Below, in pieces: positions 26,003 to 34,795 of a stretch of 64,000 nt of DNA. The stretch comes from Butyrivibrio sp. NC2002 (GTDB lineage: Bacteria > Bacillota > Clostridia > Lachnospirales > Lachnospiraceae), in assembly GCF_000702265.1 (NCBI RefSeq), contig NZ_JNKZ01000010.1:1-64000 (forward strand), given 5' to 3'. The translations under genes were made by a program, and so were the position numbers. The notes beneath the pieces are model-generated. The model saw only the letters and a program-made list of their open reading frames with translations, was not told where the DNA came from and made no database searches. Within the stretch, counting starts at the first letter, position 1, and each line of letters begins with the position of its first letter.

Positions 26003-27931
26003 ATGATCAAAAGGAAGATTATGTTAGCATTGGTTTTAGGCACTTCGATCGCTCTTACTGCATGTGGAAGCAAAGAAGCATCTGAATCATTAACAAGCAC
26101 TGTGAGTGAATCAACAAGTGAATCAGCTAGTGCACAGGGCTCATCGACAAATACAGAAACTGAAGATGCAGAAGATGCAAATTCAGAGACAGAAGAAACA
26201 TCAGAAATAACAACGAATCTGTCAAAGATTGATAATACAAAATGGCTGTATAACGAAGAGGACAATGTATATTATCAGCTCGGAATTCAGTATTGTGAGA
26301 ACCCAGCAGATACTGAATATGAAGAACTTGCAGTAATAGTTCCCGCAGCTTATATGGATGCAACAGATAATGGTGACGGTACTTATACCTGTACACTTAA
26401 CACAACTTCTGAAGTAAATGGTTATACTGCAGAGACAGCACCCATAGTATTCCCTGTAAATACACCCGGTTATGCGGCACAGTCTCCAATGACAGAATAC
26501 AGCAGTGTTTCTGAATACACAGATGCCGGATTTATATATGTACATGCCGGCTGCAGAGGAAGAGATGCCGGAGCCCCTGCCGGAGTTACCGACTTAAAAG
26601 CGGCTATCAGATACATCAGATATAACGATGGAAATATTGCCGGAGATATGGATAGCATATTTACATTCGGAATGTCAGGTGGCGGTGCGCAGTCAGCTCT
26701 TTTAGGCGTAACAGGCGACTCTGAGCTGTATGATGATTATCTTGAGGCTATAGGTGCTGTGATGGGCGTCAGTGATGCTGTACTTGGCTCACAAGGTTGG
26801 TGCCCTATCACTTCGCTGGACTCTGCAGATGAAGCATATGAATGGATGATGGGAACAACGCGATCAGGGCTTACGGATGAGGAGCAGAGCATTTCAGATG
26901 GATTAACTGAAGCTTATGCCGAGTATATAAATAGTCTTGGCCTTACCGATGCAGAAGGTAATGCATTGACACTTGAAGAGAGCGAAGACGGAAGATATCA
27001 ATCAAGCAGTTACTATGAATATATGATCAGCGTCATTGAAGAATCATTAAATAATTTCCTTGCTGACACGCAGTTCCCGTATGATGCAGATTCCTCAAGC
27101 CAAGGGCATCAGGCAGGCATGGGACCTGATGGCGGAAATGGTGGTTTTGCCGGAGGACCTGATGGTAATAAAAAGGAATTTGGCGATGAAAAACCGGAAG
27201 CATCTCCAAACGATACAGATATAGAGGCTTCTGATGAAAAAGAAACAGAAGACAAAGAACAGGTCGACTTCACAGCTATAGATGATATCTCAAGAACAGA
27301 GAACAGCTCAGGAATTTCTATTTCCGGAACTTTTGAAACTGCGCAGGATTATATCGATGCTTTAAATGCCAACGGTACTTGGGTGACTTATGATGAAACA
27401 ACCAATACAGCTTCGATCACAAGCATTTCAGATTTTGCTGAAGCTGTGAAAACAGCATCTAAAGGAATTGCGGCTTTTGATCAGCTTGACGAATCACAGG
27501 GAGAAAACACTCTTTTTGGCTACGGAGATGGCCAGGGTGCTCACTTCGACTCGATGTTGGCTGAAGTTCTAAGTGAACTTGGATCGGATTATGCAGCAGA
27601 TTATGAGGAAGATCTTAATACAGAGGATGCAGTCGGGCACACTGTTGATTACAGACTTAATATGTATTCTCCATTGTATTATCTCCTCTCAAGTTCAGAA
27701 GGTTATCAGACTTCAAATGTTGCAAAATATTTTAGAATTAACACCGGTATATGGCAGAGCGATACTGCAGTTAACACAGAGGCAAATCTGGTTCTTGCAC
27801 TGCAAAACTATGGATCTGATGTTGATTACAGCTTTGTTTGGGGCCAGGAACATACAATGGCCGAAAGAGAAGGTGATTCTACAACAAACTTCATCGAATG
27901 GGTCAATGAATGTGTAGCGGCTGAGCAATAA
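26003..27931 (+). CDS. subtype B tannase-like secreted lipoprotein (alpha/beta hydrolase)
   Basis: 642 residues. A lipoprotein signal peptide ends at LTAC with the lipidated C21, followed by a Ser/Thr/Glu linker to about residue 75. The hydrolase core has the nucleophile motif FGMSGGGAQSALLG (S225), a CXXGXD-like HAGCRGRDAGAPAGVTDLKA, and a C-terminal catalytic-type histidine in VWGQEHTMAEREG. This pattern is that of subtype B tannases and related feruloyl-type esterases, which release phenolic esters from plant material. An acidic Gly-rich insert lies at about 375-430. GGAGG is 6 bases before the ATG; a terminator follows at 28061. Confidence 0.8.
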   Translation: MIKRKIMLALVLGTSIALTACGSKEASESLTSTVSESTSESASAQGSSTNTETEDAEDANSETEETSEITTNLSKIDNTKWLYNEEDNVYYQLGIQYCENPADTEYEELAVIVPAAYMDATDNGDGTYTCTLNTTSEVNGYTAETAPIVFPVNTPGYAAQSPMTEYSSVSEYTDAGFIYVHAGCRGRDAGAPAGVTDLKAAIRYIRYNDGNIAGDMDSIFTFGMSGGGAQSALLGVTGDSELYDDYLEAIGAVMGVSDAVLGSQGWCPITSLDSADEAYEWMMGTTRSGLTDEEQSISDGLTEAYAEYINSLGLTDAEGNALTLEESEDGRYQSSSYYEYMISVIEESLNNFLADTQFPYDADSSSQGHQAGMGPDGGNGGFAGGPDGNKKEFGDEKPEASPNDTDIEASDEKETEDKEQVDFTAIDDISRTENSSGISISGTFETAQDYIDALNANGTWVTYDETTNTASITSISDFAEAVKTASKGIAAFDQLDESQGENTLFGYGDGQGAHFDSMLAEVLSELGSDYAADYEEDLNTEDAVGHTVDYRLNMYSPLYYLLSSSEGYQTSNVAKYFRINTGIWQSDTAVNTEANLVLALQNYGSDVDYSFVWGQEHTMAEREGDSTTNFIEWVNECVAAEQ

Positions 27932-27970
27932 GTACCCTGCTGATGTACCCGGCAGGAACTTTGCCAAAGG

Positions 27971-28045
27971 GTAACAAGGGCGAAAAGCCCAAACACATAG
28001 TAAAACGGATAGACTGGTTGCTTTTGATGAATTCGAAAAAATAAG
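27971..28045. repeat. diverged copy of the 170-bp repeat
   Basis: GTAACAAGGGCGAAAAGCCC, then a short spacer, GGTTGCTTTTGATGAATTCG. This follows the same order as one segment of the 862-1600 array (GTGACAAGAGCGAAATACCC ... GTTGCTTTTGAGGAATTCG). It is the only other copy seen in the window, 26 kb away, and lies right after the lipoprotein gene. Confidence 0.65.
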
Positions 28046-28060
28046 AAATAGTCCACTAGA

Positions 28061-28110
28061 AGTCATAGAGTCTTGTTTTTCTGAGGAAAAACGGGACTCT
28101 ATGACTTTTT
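28061..28110 (+). terminator. rho-independent terminator after the tannase-like gene
   Basis: AGTCATAGAGTC at 28061 pairs perfectly (12 bp) with GACTCTATGACT at 28095, followed by TTTTT. Confidence 0.85.
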
Positions 28111-28168
28111 AAATAATCTATACTGGTATATACTATTTAGCACAAAGGATTACTCTAAAGGAGAAGGC

Positions 28169-28966
28169 ATGAAAATAAAATGTGATTATTGTGGAAATAC
28201 ATATGAGGATACCGCCAGTCAATGTCCCAACTGCGGCGCTCCGAATCCTTCACACCAAAACAGCAATAACCCAAAAACTATTGAAGAATTAAAAATATGG
28301 TATCGTGACAGGAACCTTCCTGCGCCGGAAGTAACAAGATTCTTTATTGGTGTTGATTACAAGGAACCAAAAGCATTTGGTATTTTCAAAGATGCTAATG
28401 GTGAATTTGTTGTATACAAAAATAAGGCAGATGGCACTCGTGCAATCCGATATAAAGGAAAAGATGAAGAATATGCAGTTAATGAACTGTTACAGCGACT
28501 TAAGGATGAAATAGTCCATCAGAAGAATTTAAATTCAAATAAGGAAAGCGCCTCAAAGAATCATCCTGTTGGATTATTTTTTTACAAGTTCCACAGATTT
28601 TTTTTCAAAAGCTTTTTTGTAATTGGAATACTTTCCGTAATTTTATCTTTTATTATAGCCCCGATACAAAATCGACATAACGGATATTATCTTTATAACG
28701 GAAGCTATTACTATGATTATCAGGATAATTGGTACGTTTTTGACGATGACTGGTACGAAGTTCCACTCAGTGATAATGCTCCATCTGTAATCAGTACAAA
28801 TTACGATGATTATTACGTTTCCGATAGCTGGAACAGTTCTATCGCAACAACTGACTGGAATAACACATCCTATTATGAGAATTTTCAATCTTCAGATTCC
28901 GACTACGATTGGGACTCTAACGACAGTTGGGATTCCAATGGAACTGACTGGGACTCAGATTGGTAA
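28169..28966 (+). CDS. zinc-ribbon membrane protein with an aromatic/acidic tail
   Basis: 265 residues. An N-terminal zinc ribbon (CDYCGNTYEDTASQCPNCGA), a soluble domain to about residue 130, one membrane helix (FFVIGILSVILSFIIAPIQN) and an extracytoplasmic C-terminal part rich in Tyr, Asp, Trp and Ser (YYYDYQDNWYVFDDDWYEVP, then repeated DWDSND-type units to the end). AAAGGAGAAGGC precedes the ATG. No family recognised beyond the ribbon. Confidence 0.7.
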   Translation: MKIKCDYCGNTYEDTASQCPNCGAPNPSHQNSNNPKTIEELKIWYRDRNLPAPEVTRFFIGVDYKEPKAFGIFKDANGEFVVYKNKADGTRAIRYKGKDEEYAVNELLQRLKDEIVHQKNLNSNKESASKNHPVGLFFYKFHRFFFKSFFVIGILSVILSFIIAPIQNRHNGYYLYNGSYYYDYQDNWYVFDDDWYEVPLSDNAPSVISTNYDDYYVSDSWNSSIATTDWNNTSYYENFQSSDSDYDWDSNDSWDSNGTDWDSDW

Positions 28967-28998
28967 TCTTTTTTCTTAACTTACTATAAACTATTACC

Positions 28999-29232
28999 CT
29001 AAGATTCAAATGAAAGAGTTGTTATATCGGATTTATCAAATACCGGAATATTATCATTAAGCGCAACTGAAGATGCTCCGGTATATTCGGGTATATCGAT
29101 TGTAGCTTTTTCTTTTGCTACTACCTTTACCAGTGTTCCTGCAGCAAATGTCAGGAACACCAGCAAAGGAAGCAGGACAGAATATATAACCCTTATTCTT
29201 TTGTTTTTGGTTTGTTTTCCTGTCTTAATCAT
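28999..29232 (-). pseudogene. N-terminal stub of a DNA/RNA non-specific endonuclease
   Basis: 77 residues: a membrane anchor or signal segment (VIYSVLLPLLVFLTFAAGTL) and then IDIPEYTGASSVALNDNIPV followed by FDKSDITTLSFES and a stop. The stretch matches the lead-in of secreted non-specific endonucleases of Lachnospiraceae (PEY-G, N-N-P-F, TT-SFE), but the catalytic domain with its DRGH motif is missing. Its ATG overlaps the TGA of the preceding gene, so it is still in an operon. Confidence 0.6.
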
Positions 29233-29426
29233 TCATCTTCATCCCAATCGCCCATGGCCCAGTTCCAAGCTTCCCTGTCTGCACGGTCTTTTTCCAGTTC
29301 TTCCTGCCTGCGGAAAAACTCCTTCTTTTCTGATCTGGACATGTTCTTTGTAAGTTTTTCTATTTCACTATCTGTTAATCTTACATCGTGTTCATCGTCA
29401 CTTGAAAATAATCCGAATATTCCCAT
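29229..29426 (-). CDS. small acidic coiled protein, 65 residues
   Basis: Begins MGIFGLFSSDDEHDVRLTDS, then a charged helix (EKLTKNMSRSEKKEFFRRQE) and a tail ending WAMGDWDEDE. A strong AGGAGG lies 6 bases before the ATG. The start MGIFGLF suggests a membrane-associated end. It is translationally coupled to the endonuclease stub downstream. Not recognised. Confidence 0.6.
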   Translation of the reverse strand: MGIFGLFSSDDEHDVRLTDSEIEKLTKNMSRSEKKEFFRRQEELEKDRADREAWNWAMGDWDEDE

Positions 29427-29429
29427 ATG

Positions 29430-29672
29430 CTACCTCCTAGTCAGATTCTGTTTTCTTGTTTTTGTTACCTTAATTTCTTTTCCAATCATGTTTAGCAGAT
29501 GCTGTATAGCTTCTTCTAATAAAATAAGTAAGATCAAAATCCCCGCGAGGATTATAGTAATCAGCTTTAGAGCCATCTGTTTTATTTTTGCAAGAACTTT
29601 TATGTTATTTTTCTTAATGTATTGATATGCCATGACTATTATTGTGATAAGAAATATAATTATGCTCTCCAT
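29430..29672 (-). CDS. small two-span membrane protein, 80 residues
   Basis: Two hydrophobic helices (SIIIFLITIIVMAYQYI and LKLITIILAGILILLILL) joined by a basic loop and ending in a very basic tail (EIKVTKTRKQNLTRR). AAAGGG precedes the ATG. It lies in the same run of four genes from 30211 to 28999. Not recognised. Confidence 0.6.
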   Translation of the reverse strand: MESIIIFLITIIVMAYQYIKKNNIKVLAKIKQMALKLITIILAGILILLILLEEAIQHLLNMIGKEIKVTKTRKQNLTRR

Positions 29673-29698
29673 AACATCACACCCTTTCTAACATGATG

Positions 29699-30211
29699 TT
29701 ATCCGTCTATATCTCCATAATATCCAGACATTGTATATCCATCTTCACCTTCAGGAAGTCCAATTACATGCAGTTCATCAGAGTCGTATACCCAACCTTT
29801 TCCCTGTCCTGAATAACCTGATGGATAATAACTGTCTACATCGCCGTAATATCCGGGCTTTGTGTATTCATTTGAACCTTCAGGAAGTCCTATAACATGC
29901 AGTTCATCAGAAGAATAAACCCAGCCTTTGCCTTGAACCATCCCGGATTCACTACTTTGACTTTCGTTATTAGAAGTACTCGATTTGTGATTTGGTTTTC
30001 TGGTACTGTTTGGACCGTCCAGTGCATCAATAGCATCCTGAGTAAGATTTCCGGCAGCTTCTAGCTCATCAAGAAGTTTTTGGTTGTATTCCTCACTTAG
30101 CCTCCTGCTCTTTTCCATCCAAGTCTCTGCATGGGCTGTAGTTCCAAATATAGAGATAATTATCCCAAATACAAAAATAGTTGAAAATGCAATCATAGTC
30201 TTCTTAATCAT
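29699..30211 (-). CDS. secreted protein with two GKGWVY repeats
   Basis: 170 residues. A signal peptide (MIKKTMIAFSTIFVFGIIIS to about AHA at residue 28), a helical Glu-rich part, a Ser/Asn linker, and two nearly identical units of about 35 residues with the core GKGWVYSSDELHVIGLPEG and a GYYGDVD-type end (residues about 95-130 and 135-170). The repeats are aromatic/Gly-rich and could bind a cell-wall or protein partner. First gene of the small exported-protein cluster. Not a known family to me. Confidence 0.65.
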   Translation of the reverse strand: MIKKTMIAFSTIFVFGIIISIFGTTAHAETWMEKSRRLSEEYNQKLLDELEAAGNLTQDAIDALDGPNSTRKPNHKSSTSNNESQSSESGMVQGKGWVYSSDELHVIGLPEGSNEYTKPGYYGDVDSYYPSGYSGQGKGWVYDSDELHVIGLPEGEDGYTMSGYYGDIDG

Positions 30212-30351
30212 AGTTAATACCTACCTTTCTATGAATCATATTTGCATCCCCAACAATTCTTTTTTCATGCCCCATTTGGTATTTAGTTGTTTTTCTATGA
30301 TTACACCTTACTCCTTTTTCTGTCCAATAATCACACCTACACTACAGAACA

Positions 30352-30480
30352 TTAGTTCTTGCGCTTGTAACAAAAAAATTCACCTTTCTCAGTCAGTAAA
30401 TTAAGCCTGGAAACCATTTCGTTATGCCCATAATATACAAATTCACCCATATAGAGATTACCAATTAGTCCCTTTACCAT
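30352..30480 (-). CDS. possible 42-residue protein after the helicase operon
   Basis: Reads MVKGLIGNLYMGEFVYYGHN, then EMVSRLNLLTEKGEFF and CYKRKN. It starts 36 bp after the stop of the helicase gene but has no clear ribosome site. It could be a small last gene of the operon, or the remaining end of a longer gene. The rest of the gap 30212-30515 shows nothing I can support. Confidence 0.3.
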   Translation of the reverse strand: MVKGLIGNLYMGEFVYYGHNEMVSRLNLLTEKGEFFCYKRKN

Positions 30481-30515
30481 TAGAAATATGAATTTCATGT
30501 GCATATAAACATATG

Positions 30516-31970
30516 TTATTCATCCAATTTAGTCATATCTTTCAAGACATAGTAATCACTATCTATTTCATCAATAAAGCGTGATTTTTTACTTTTTGTA
30601 CATGTTATGGTCAAGTTTAGCCTTGCCCTAGTTATAGCAACATACGTCCGATTCCTTTCTCTCTCTAAAAATTTTATTTTTTCCTCATCTAATTTAGGCT
30701 GATATCCATATGGAAAATTACCCTCGTTAAATTGAGGAATGATTACCCTCGAAAATTCCATGCCTTTAGCACTGTGTGTAGTAACTATTTTTACTCCTGG
30801 TGTTGTAATGTCAAAGTCTCCATCACGCCTGATTATTTCTTTAGGGATTCCTGCGTCAGTCATCCATGATGCATATATGTCCAACTGCGATGTCTTAGAT
30901 GCAAGAATTCCAATTGTTATATTACTGCTTTCTGAAAGCCATGCCTTAACTTCTCTAATCACATATTCTTTTTCTTCTTTCGCAGAATTGAGCATAGCTA
31001 TAACTGGTAAATCTACTTTATTACTATTAGAGCCTAAATTACTCATATCTTCTTTTTCAGCTATACAATCCTCATTTTTTTTTCTGAATGATTCAGCAAA
31101 AATTCCTATTTGTTTTGTCGTTCTCATAAGTGAGTGAAGTACTTTTATATCAGTTTTAATCCCAAGTTCATCTATAGACCACTGTTTTAGATACAACCGT
31201 TGATTGAAATCTGATGCGATAACTATATCTTTTTTATATATTTTCATAGATGCTAGCATCTGCGCTAAAGATAAATCTTGAGCTTCGTCAATCAACACAT
31301 GATCAAATTTAAAAGAATCAGGTATTCGTTCTGGATTCCTCACTATAAACAATGGTAAATCTTCCCAGTCAACCATTTTTTGATTCCTTAATATGCTCAT
31401 ATATTTACAGAATATATAAAATGCTTCATGCTTTTCTTCTTCAGTAAATTCAATATCTGTACCCCTTCCAGGCCTTTTCAATTCTAAATATTTAACTTTA
31501 TCATTTGTTGTAATATTAGATTCTTTCATCCATCTAATTTCTTTATCCCAAAAGTCAGCACTTAAGCTGTTTAATCTACTTATTCCAACTTCTTCAATAC
31601 ATTCGCATAGAGCATCTCTTACATAATTGAGTTTTGTCATTTCATCACATATTCTGTTTCTATCTAGGTTCAGAGCAAGACATATTTTTTCAAAAAAAGC
31701 ATTTGGTGTAGTAACAGTGATATATCCTCTCTTATCTCCTTTCTCTAGCAATTTTTGCTTAGTGGCTTTCACAAGAGATTTATTATATGTAATGATAATC
31801 ACTCTTTTATACTTATTATTTTCATTTTCCTTTATATAGTTTAATGCCCTATATAGTAAGACTATGCTTTTACCTGTACCTGCAACACCATTAACTATCA
31901 TCACTTCATTATCATGATAATCAACACATTCTTCTTGTTCTTTGGTTATCTCTATTGGTCTGTCATTCAT
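30516..31970 (-). CDS. UvrD-like SF1 helicase, last gene of the AddAB-like operon
   Basis: 484 residues. Walker A is IVNGVAGTGKSIVLLYRALN (GVAGTGKS at 28-35), Walker B VLIDEAQDLS, then VLHSLMRTTKQIG in the motif IV region, TTHSAKGMEFSRVIIP (motif V) and RTYVAITRARLNLTIT (motif VI). This is a compact UvrD/PcrA-type helicase without obvious accessory domains, similar in size to the helicase partner of systems such as Gabija (GajB). It begins 12 bp after the 61-residue gene and closes a four-gene operon. Confidence 0.85.
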   Translation of the reverse strand: MNDRPIEITKEQEECVDYHDNEVMIVNGVAGTGKSIVLLYRALNYIKENENNKYKRVIIITYNKSLVKATKQKLLEKGDKRGYITVTTPNAFFEKICLALNLDRNRICDEMTKLNYVRDALCECIEEVGISRLNSLSADFWDKEIRWMKESNITTNDKVKYLELKRPGRGTDIEFTEEEKHEAFYIFCKYMSILRNQKMVDWEDLPLFIVRNPERIPDSFKFDHVLIDEAQDLSLAQMLASMKIYKKDIVIASDFNQRLYLKQWSIDELGIKTDIKVLHSLMRTTKQIGIFAESFRKKNEDCIAEKEDMSNLGSNSNKVDLPVIAMLNSAKEEKEYVIREVKAWLSESSNITIGILASKTSQLDIYASWMTDAGIPKEIIRRDGDFDITTPGVKIVTTHSAKGMEFSRVIIPQFNEGNFPYGYQPKLDEEKIKFLERERNRTYVAITRARLNLTITCTKSKKSRFIDEIDSDYYVLKDMTKLDE

Positions 31971-31982
31971 ATCTATGTTTCC

Positions 31983-32168
31983 CTATAATTCTTCATCCAT
32001 ATTATTTAAAAAGAAAGCTTTTTCTTGCTCTTCTAGTAATTGCAGTTCTTTATCTATTTCATCAGATGTTTTTCCTGTTCCTAAATGGTCTTTTATTCGC
32101 TTACTAATACCATCGTCTTTTGACATCCAGGAATCATTGACTTTTTTCCAAAACTCAGGCTTTACCAT
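31983..32168 (-). CDS. small charged helical protein in the AddAB-like operon
   Basis: 61 residues (MVKPEFWKKVNDSWMSKDDG, then helical and acidic to ENNMDEEL-like end). It starts inside the last codons of the AddB-like gene, where AAGGAG is part of that coding sequence, so translation of the two is coupled. Its size and charge suggest an adaptor or regulator of the helicases. No family recognised; its invariant place between the two larger genes would be the thing to test in other genomes. Confidence 0.65.
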   Translation of the reverse strand: MVKPEFWKKVNDSWMSKDDGISKRIKDHLGTGKTSDEIDKELQLLEEQEKAFFLNNMDEEL

Positions 32169-34785
32169 AGATTTTCTCCTTATCCCTTGGATACAGTGAG
32201 TGTTTACACCATTCTATATTAGGACAATACGAACATGGATGACTTTTGCTCATTCTTCCTTCAGATATATAACTGGCCGATGGTTTTTTGAAAGAAATTT
32301 CTTTTTCTCCCTCTTTAGTACCTATTTTTCCATATTCCTGTATAGCATTTTTTAAAGATTTCCAATCAGGAAAATGAACCCTTAATCGTTCTTCAGTAAA
32401 ATATAAATCCCCTTCAAAATCCATTCCTGTTATATCATTATCCTCAAATGGTTTTCGCTCTGTTAAGCTCTTATATATTTCCTTCTTATCTGATTCTCTC
32501 ATTCCGGGAAAAAGTCCAGATACATTCCTATATATTTCATCCAGCCCTATCCCCTTAACTCCAGGGAGGTTTGAAATTGCTACTACTAATGAATATATAG
32601 AACGTTTTTGGACAAATTCACTTTGGAATACTGGTCTGTCATTCAACAAATATCCATACAAATATCTGAGTGGACAGACTGCAAAATCCATTTTAGCTTC
32701 TTTAGGAACCTCTTGCCTTAAATCTTCTGTTTTATATTTACTAACCGGTTGTGCTACATAAGCAGGTGAAACCACTGCATAATCCTTTACCTTAATTCGT
32801 TTCGGATTCCATTCAGTTACCCCATTAGCGCTCCTTATCAGTCCTATGTAGGGGGATGGACTAACCTCTTTTCCATTTGGGTCTGAATACCATGACAGAA
32901 TGACTTCCTTACATTTAAGTGCAGAATACATAAAATACCTATTAGCCAAAGGAAGATTACGTTTTACATCCATCATATTCTTAAGTAGTCTGTTCCCTGT
33001 AGCTGTATATAATTTTTCAATTAACTTAATGTCTAATGGCCAAGGAAACCCAGCTTTCCCGCCTGGCATGCTATCATTATCGCACAAACAGACGTGAGCT
33101 TTCCCATACAAATAATCCGCTGTCATTGTATGGTACATTGGAAATACTACGTCACCAGCTTCATTTACTACTTCTCCATCATCAAATACAGCATCAAGAT
33201 ATAATTCCAAGGCTCTTGCAGCATCTTCAGGGAAACATCTGACTTGGGACCTGGTATCATTTTGTATCTTTATAAGTATCCTTGACGCAATTTCTCTTTC
33301 CTCATCATAAATATCTCCAGATAGTTCATTTATGGATATAATAGTTTTTAATCGATTAATATGCTCTACCAGTTCAATCTCACTATTCTCTGAAAATAGG
33401 AACGTAGCTATTGATAATAGATGTTTTATGAGATCAATAACAATCTTAACCCGATCTACAGGTACAGAAAACTGACTGTATGAACCAAGCGGGTTACCCA
33501 TGAGTTTCTGCCATCGTTCAATAGTCTGATTTTCATTTGTAATATTAGGTATGCACTGTTCATGTATCTCTCTTAGAATTTCTATGCGCTCTTCCCAGCT
33601 AGCAGCGCTTTCACAATCAATGAAAAACGGAAGAACATTCACTAAGTCTTCCATATAATTCTTTCCGTTCTTTCCATTATGAGAAAGCCATCCAGATGAA
33701 AAACATTCCATCAAATTTTTTTCTGAAAGTACTATCTCATTGTGCTCCTCATCATACATATCATTAATGCACCATATAAATCTTCCGATAGGATATGCAA
33801 GTAATTTTCTTTTACCATATTCTTCAGGATAGAACGCCCTTATTATGTCATTGGCTCCTGCATTATTAGCAGAATATATACCTGAACCAACCCCTCTGCT
33901 TTTCCTTATTCCATTAACAAAATCAAAAAGCGTATTATACTCAATGATCTGTATATTATTATTTAGTTCAACTTTCCTTCCCTCAAACAGTTCTCCATTA
34001 ACGTCAGTTTTACAGGTAGTCTCACATACCCATTCACTATAGGAAGGATATACACTTTCTGAATAAGTTTCTCTCCAAATTTCATGCGCAAATGGATATC
34101 TTGAATCATAGGGTAATAAAAATATTAGCTCTATACCACATTTTTCCATAATCATCATAATCCGTTCCTGAATAGGTGTAATATAGAAGAAACCATGATA
34201 TACAACTTTGTCAATCTTAACTGTTTCGGGAATCGCAAATAGCGCAGAAAGTATTTTCTGCATATATTCGGCTCTAGAAAGAACTTCCATCTTTCTCTTA
34301 AATTTCAGGATAGTCTCGTCATTTTCTATAAGATAGTTCCATACATCCCTTAATAGTTCCAACTTGTCATCAAGACACATATCCAGATTCTCCGGAGTAA
34401 GGTCTGCTTCCTCAAGCGTCTCGATGGACTCTATCATTTCACCTATGTTTTTCCTACAGCCTAAAAGCCATTGCCTTCTTTCTTCATTTTCGCTTTCACT
34501 TACCAGCTGTTTTATATATTTTGATGCTAAAACATACATGGTATATCTATTTTCCGGATCATTCCAATCTGAAAGGATTATTTTCTTAAAATCGTCAAAT
34601 GATGCGACGTTAAAACTCTTATTGTTCTTAAAAATGCCTTGCATTTTTCCTCTTTTATCTTTTCCCTTTAGGCATCTTTTCATATCATTTGACACAACAA
34701 TCTGAGGAATAGTTTCCAATTCCTTCCAAAAACCACACTCATAAAGTTTTTCTCTGTTATCGTAAGTATAGATTTTTCTTGCCAT
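32155..34785 (-). CDS. AddB-like protein with Fe-S cysteines but no visible nuclease motif
   Basis: 876 residues. The N-terminal two thirds resemble the inactivated helicase half of AddB (YHGFFYITPIQERIMMIM, then IELIFLLPYD). Four cysteines suitable for the AddB iron-sulphur clasp remain: C704 in FAVCPLRYLYGYLL and C851, C854, C860 in CSYCPNIEWC, with the same C-X2-C-X5-C spacing as in AddB. But only about 147 residues separate the first cysteine from the cluster, against about 320 in Bacillus AddB, and no G-X-D-R...DYK-type nuclease signature is visible. It probably holds DNA rather than cutting it. AAGGG precedes the ATG; 10 bp follow the AddA-like stop. Confidence 0.75.
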   Translation of the reverse strand: MARKIYTYDNREKLYECGFWKELETIPQIVVSNDMKRCLKGKDKRGKMQGIFKNNKSFNVASFDDFKKIILSDWNDPENRYTMYVLASKYIKQLVSESENEERRQWLLGCRKNIGEMIESIETLEEADLTPENLDMCLDDKLELLRDVWNYLIENDETILKFKRKMEVLSRAEYMQKILSALFAIPETVKIDKVVYHGFFYITPIQERIMMIMEKCGIELIFLLPYDSRYPFAHEIWRETYSESVYPSYSEWVCETTCKTDVNGELFEGRKVELNNNIQIIEYNTLFDFVNGIRKSRGVGSGIYSANNAGANDIIRAFYPEEYGKRKLLAYPIGRFIWCINDMYDEEHNEIVLSEKNLMECFSSGWLSHNGKNGKNYMEDLVNVLPFFIDCESAASWEERIEILREIHEQCIPNITNENQTIERWQKLMGNPLGSYSQFSVPVDRVKIVIDLIKHLLSIATFLFSENSEIELVEHINRLKTIISINELSGDIYDEEREIASRILIKIQNDTRSQVRCFPEDAARALELYLDAVFDDGEVVNEAGDVVFPMYHTMTADYLYGKAHVCLCDNDSMPGGKAGFPWPLDIKLIEKLYTATGNRLLKNMMDVKRNLPLANRYFMYSALKCKEVILSWYSDPNGKEVSPSPYIGLIRSANGVTEWNPKRIKVKDYAVVSPAYVAQPVSKYKTEDLRQEVPKEAKMDFAVCPLRYLYGYLLNDRPVFQSEFVQKRSIYSLVVAISNLPGVKGIGLDEIYRNVSGLFPGMRESDKKEIYKSLTERKPFEDNDITGMDFEGDLYFTEERLRVHFPDWKSLKNAIQEYGKIGTKEGEKEISFKKPSASYISEGRMSKSHPCSYCPNIEWCKHSLYPRDKEKIYGKA

Positions 34786-34795
34786 AACAAAACCC

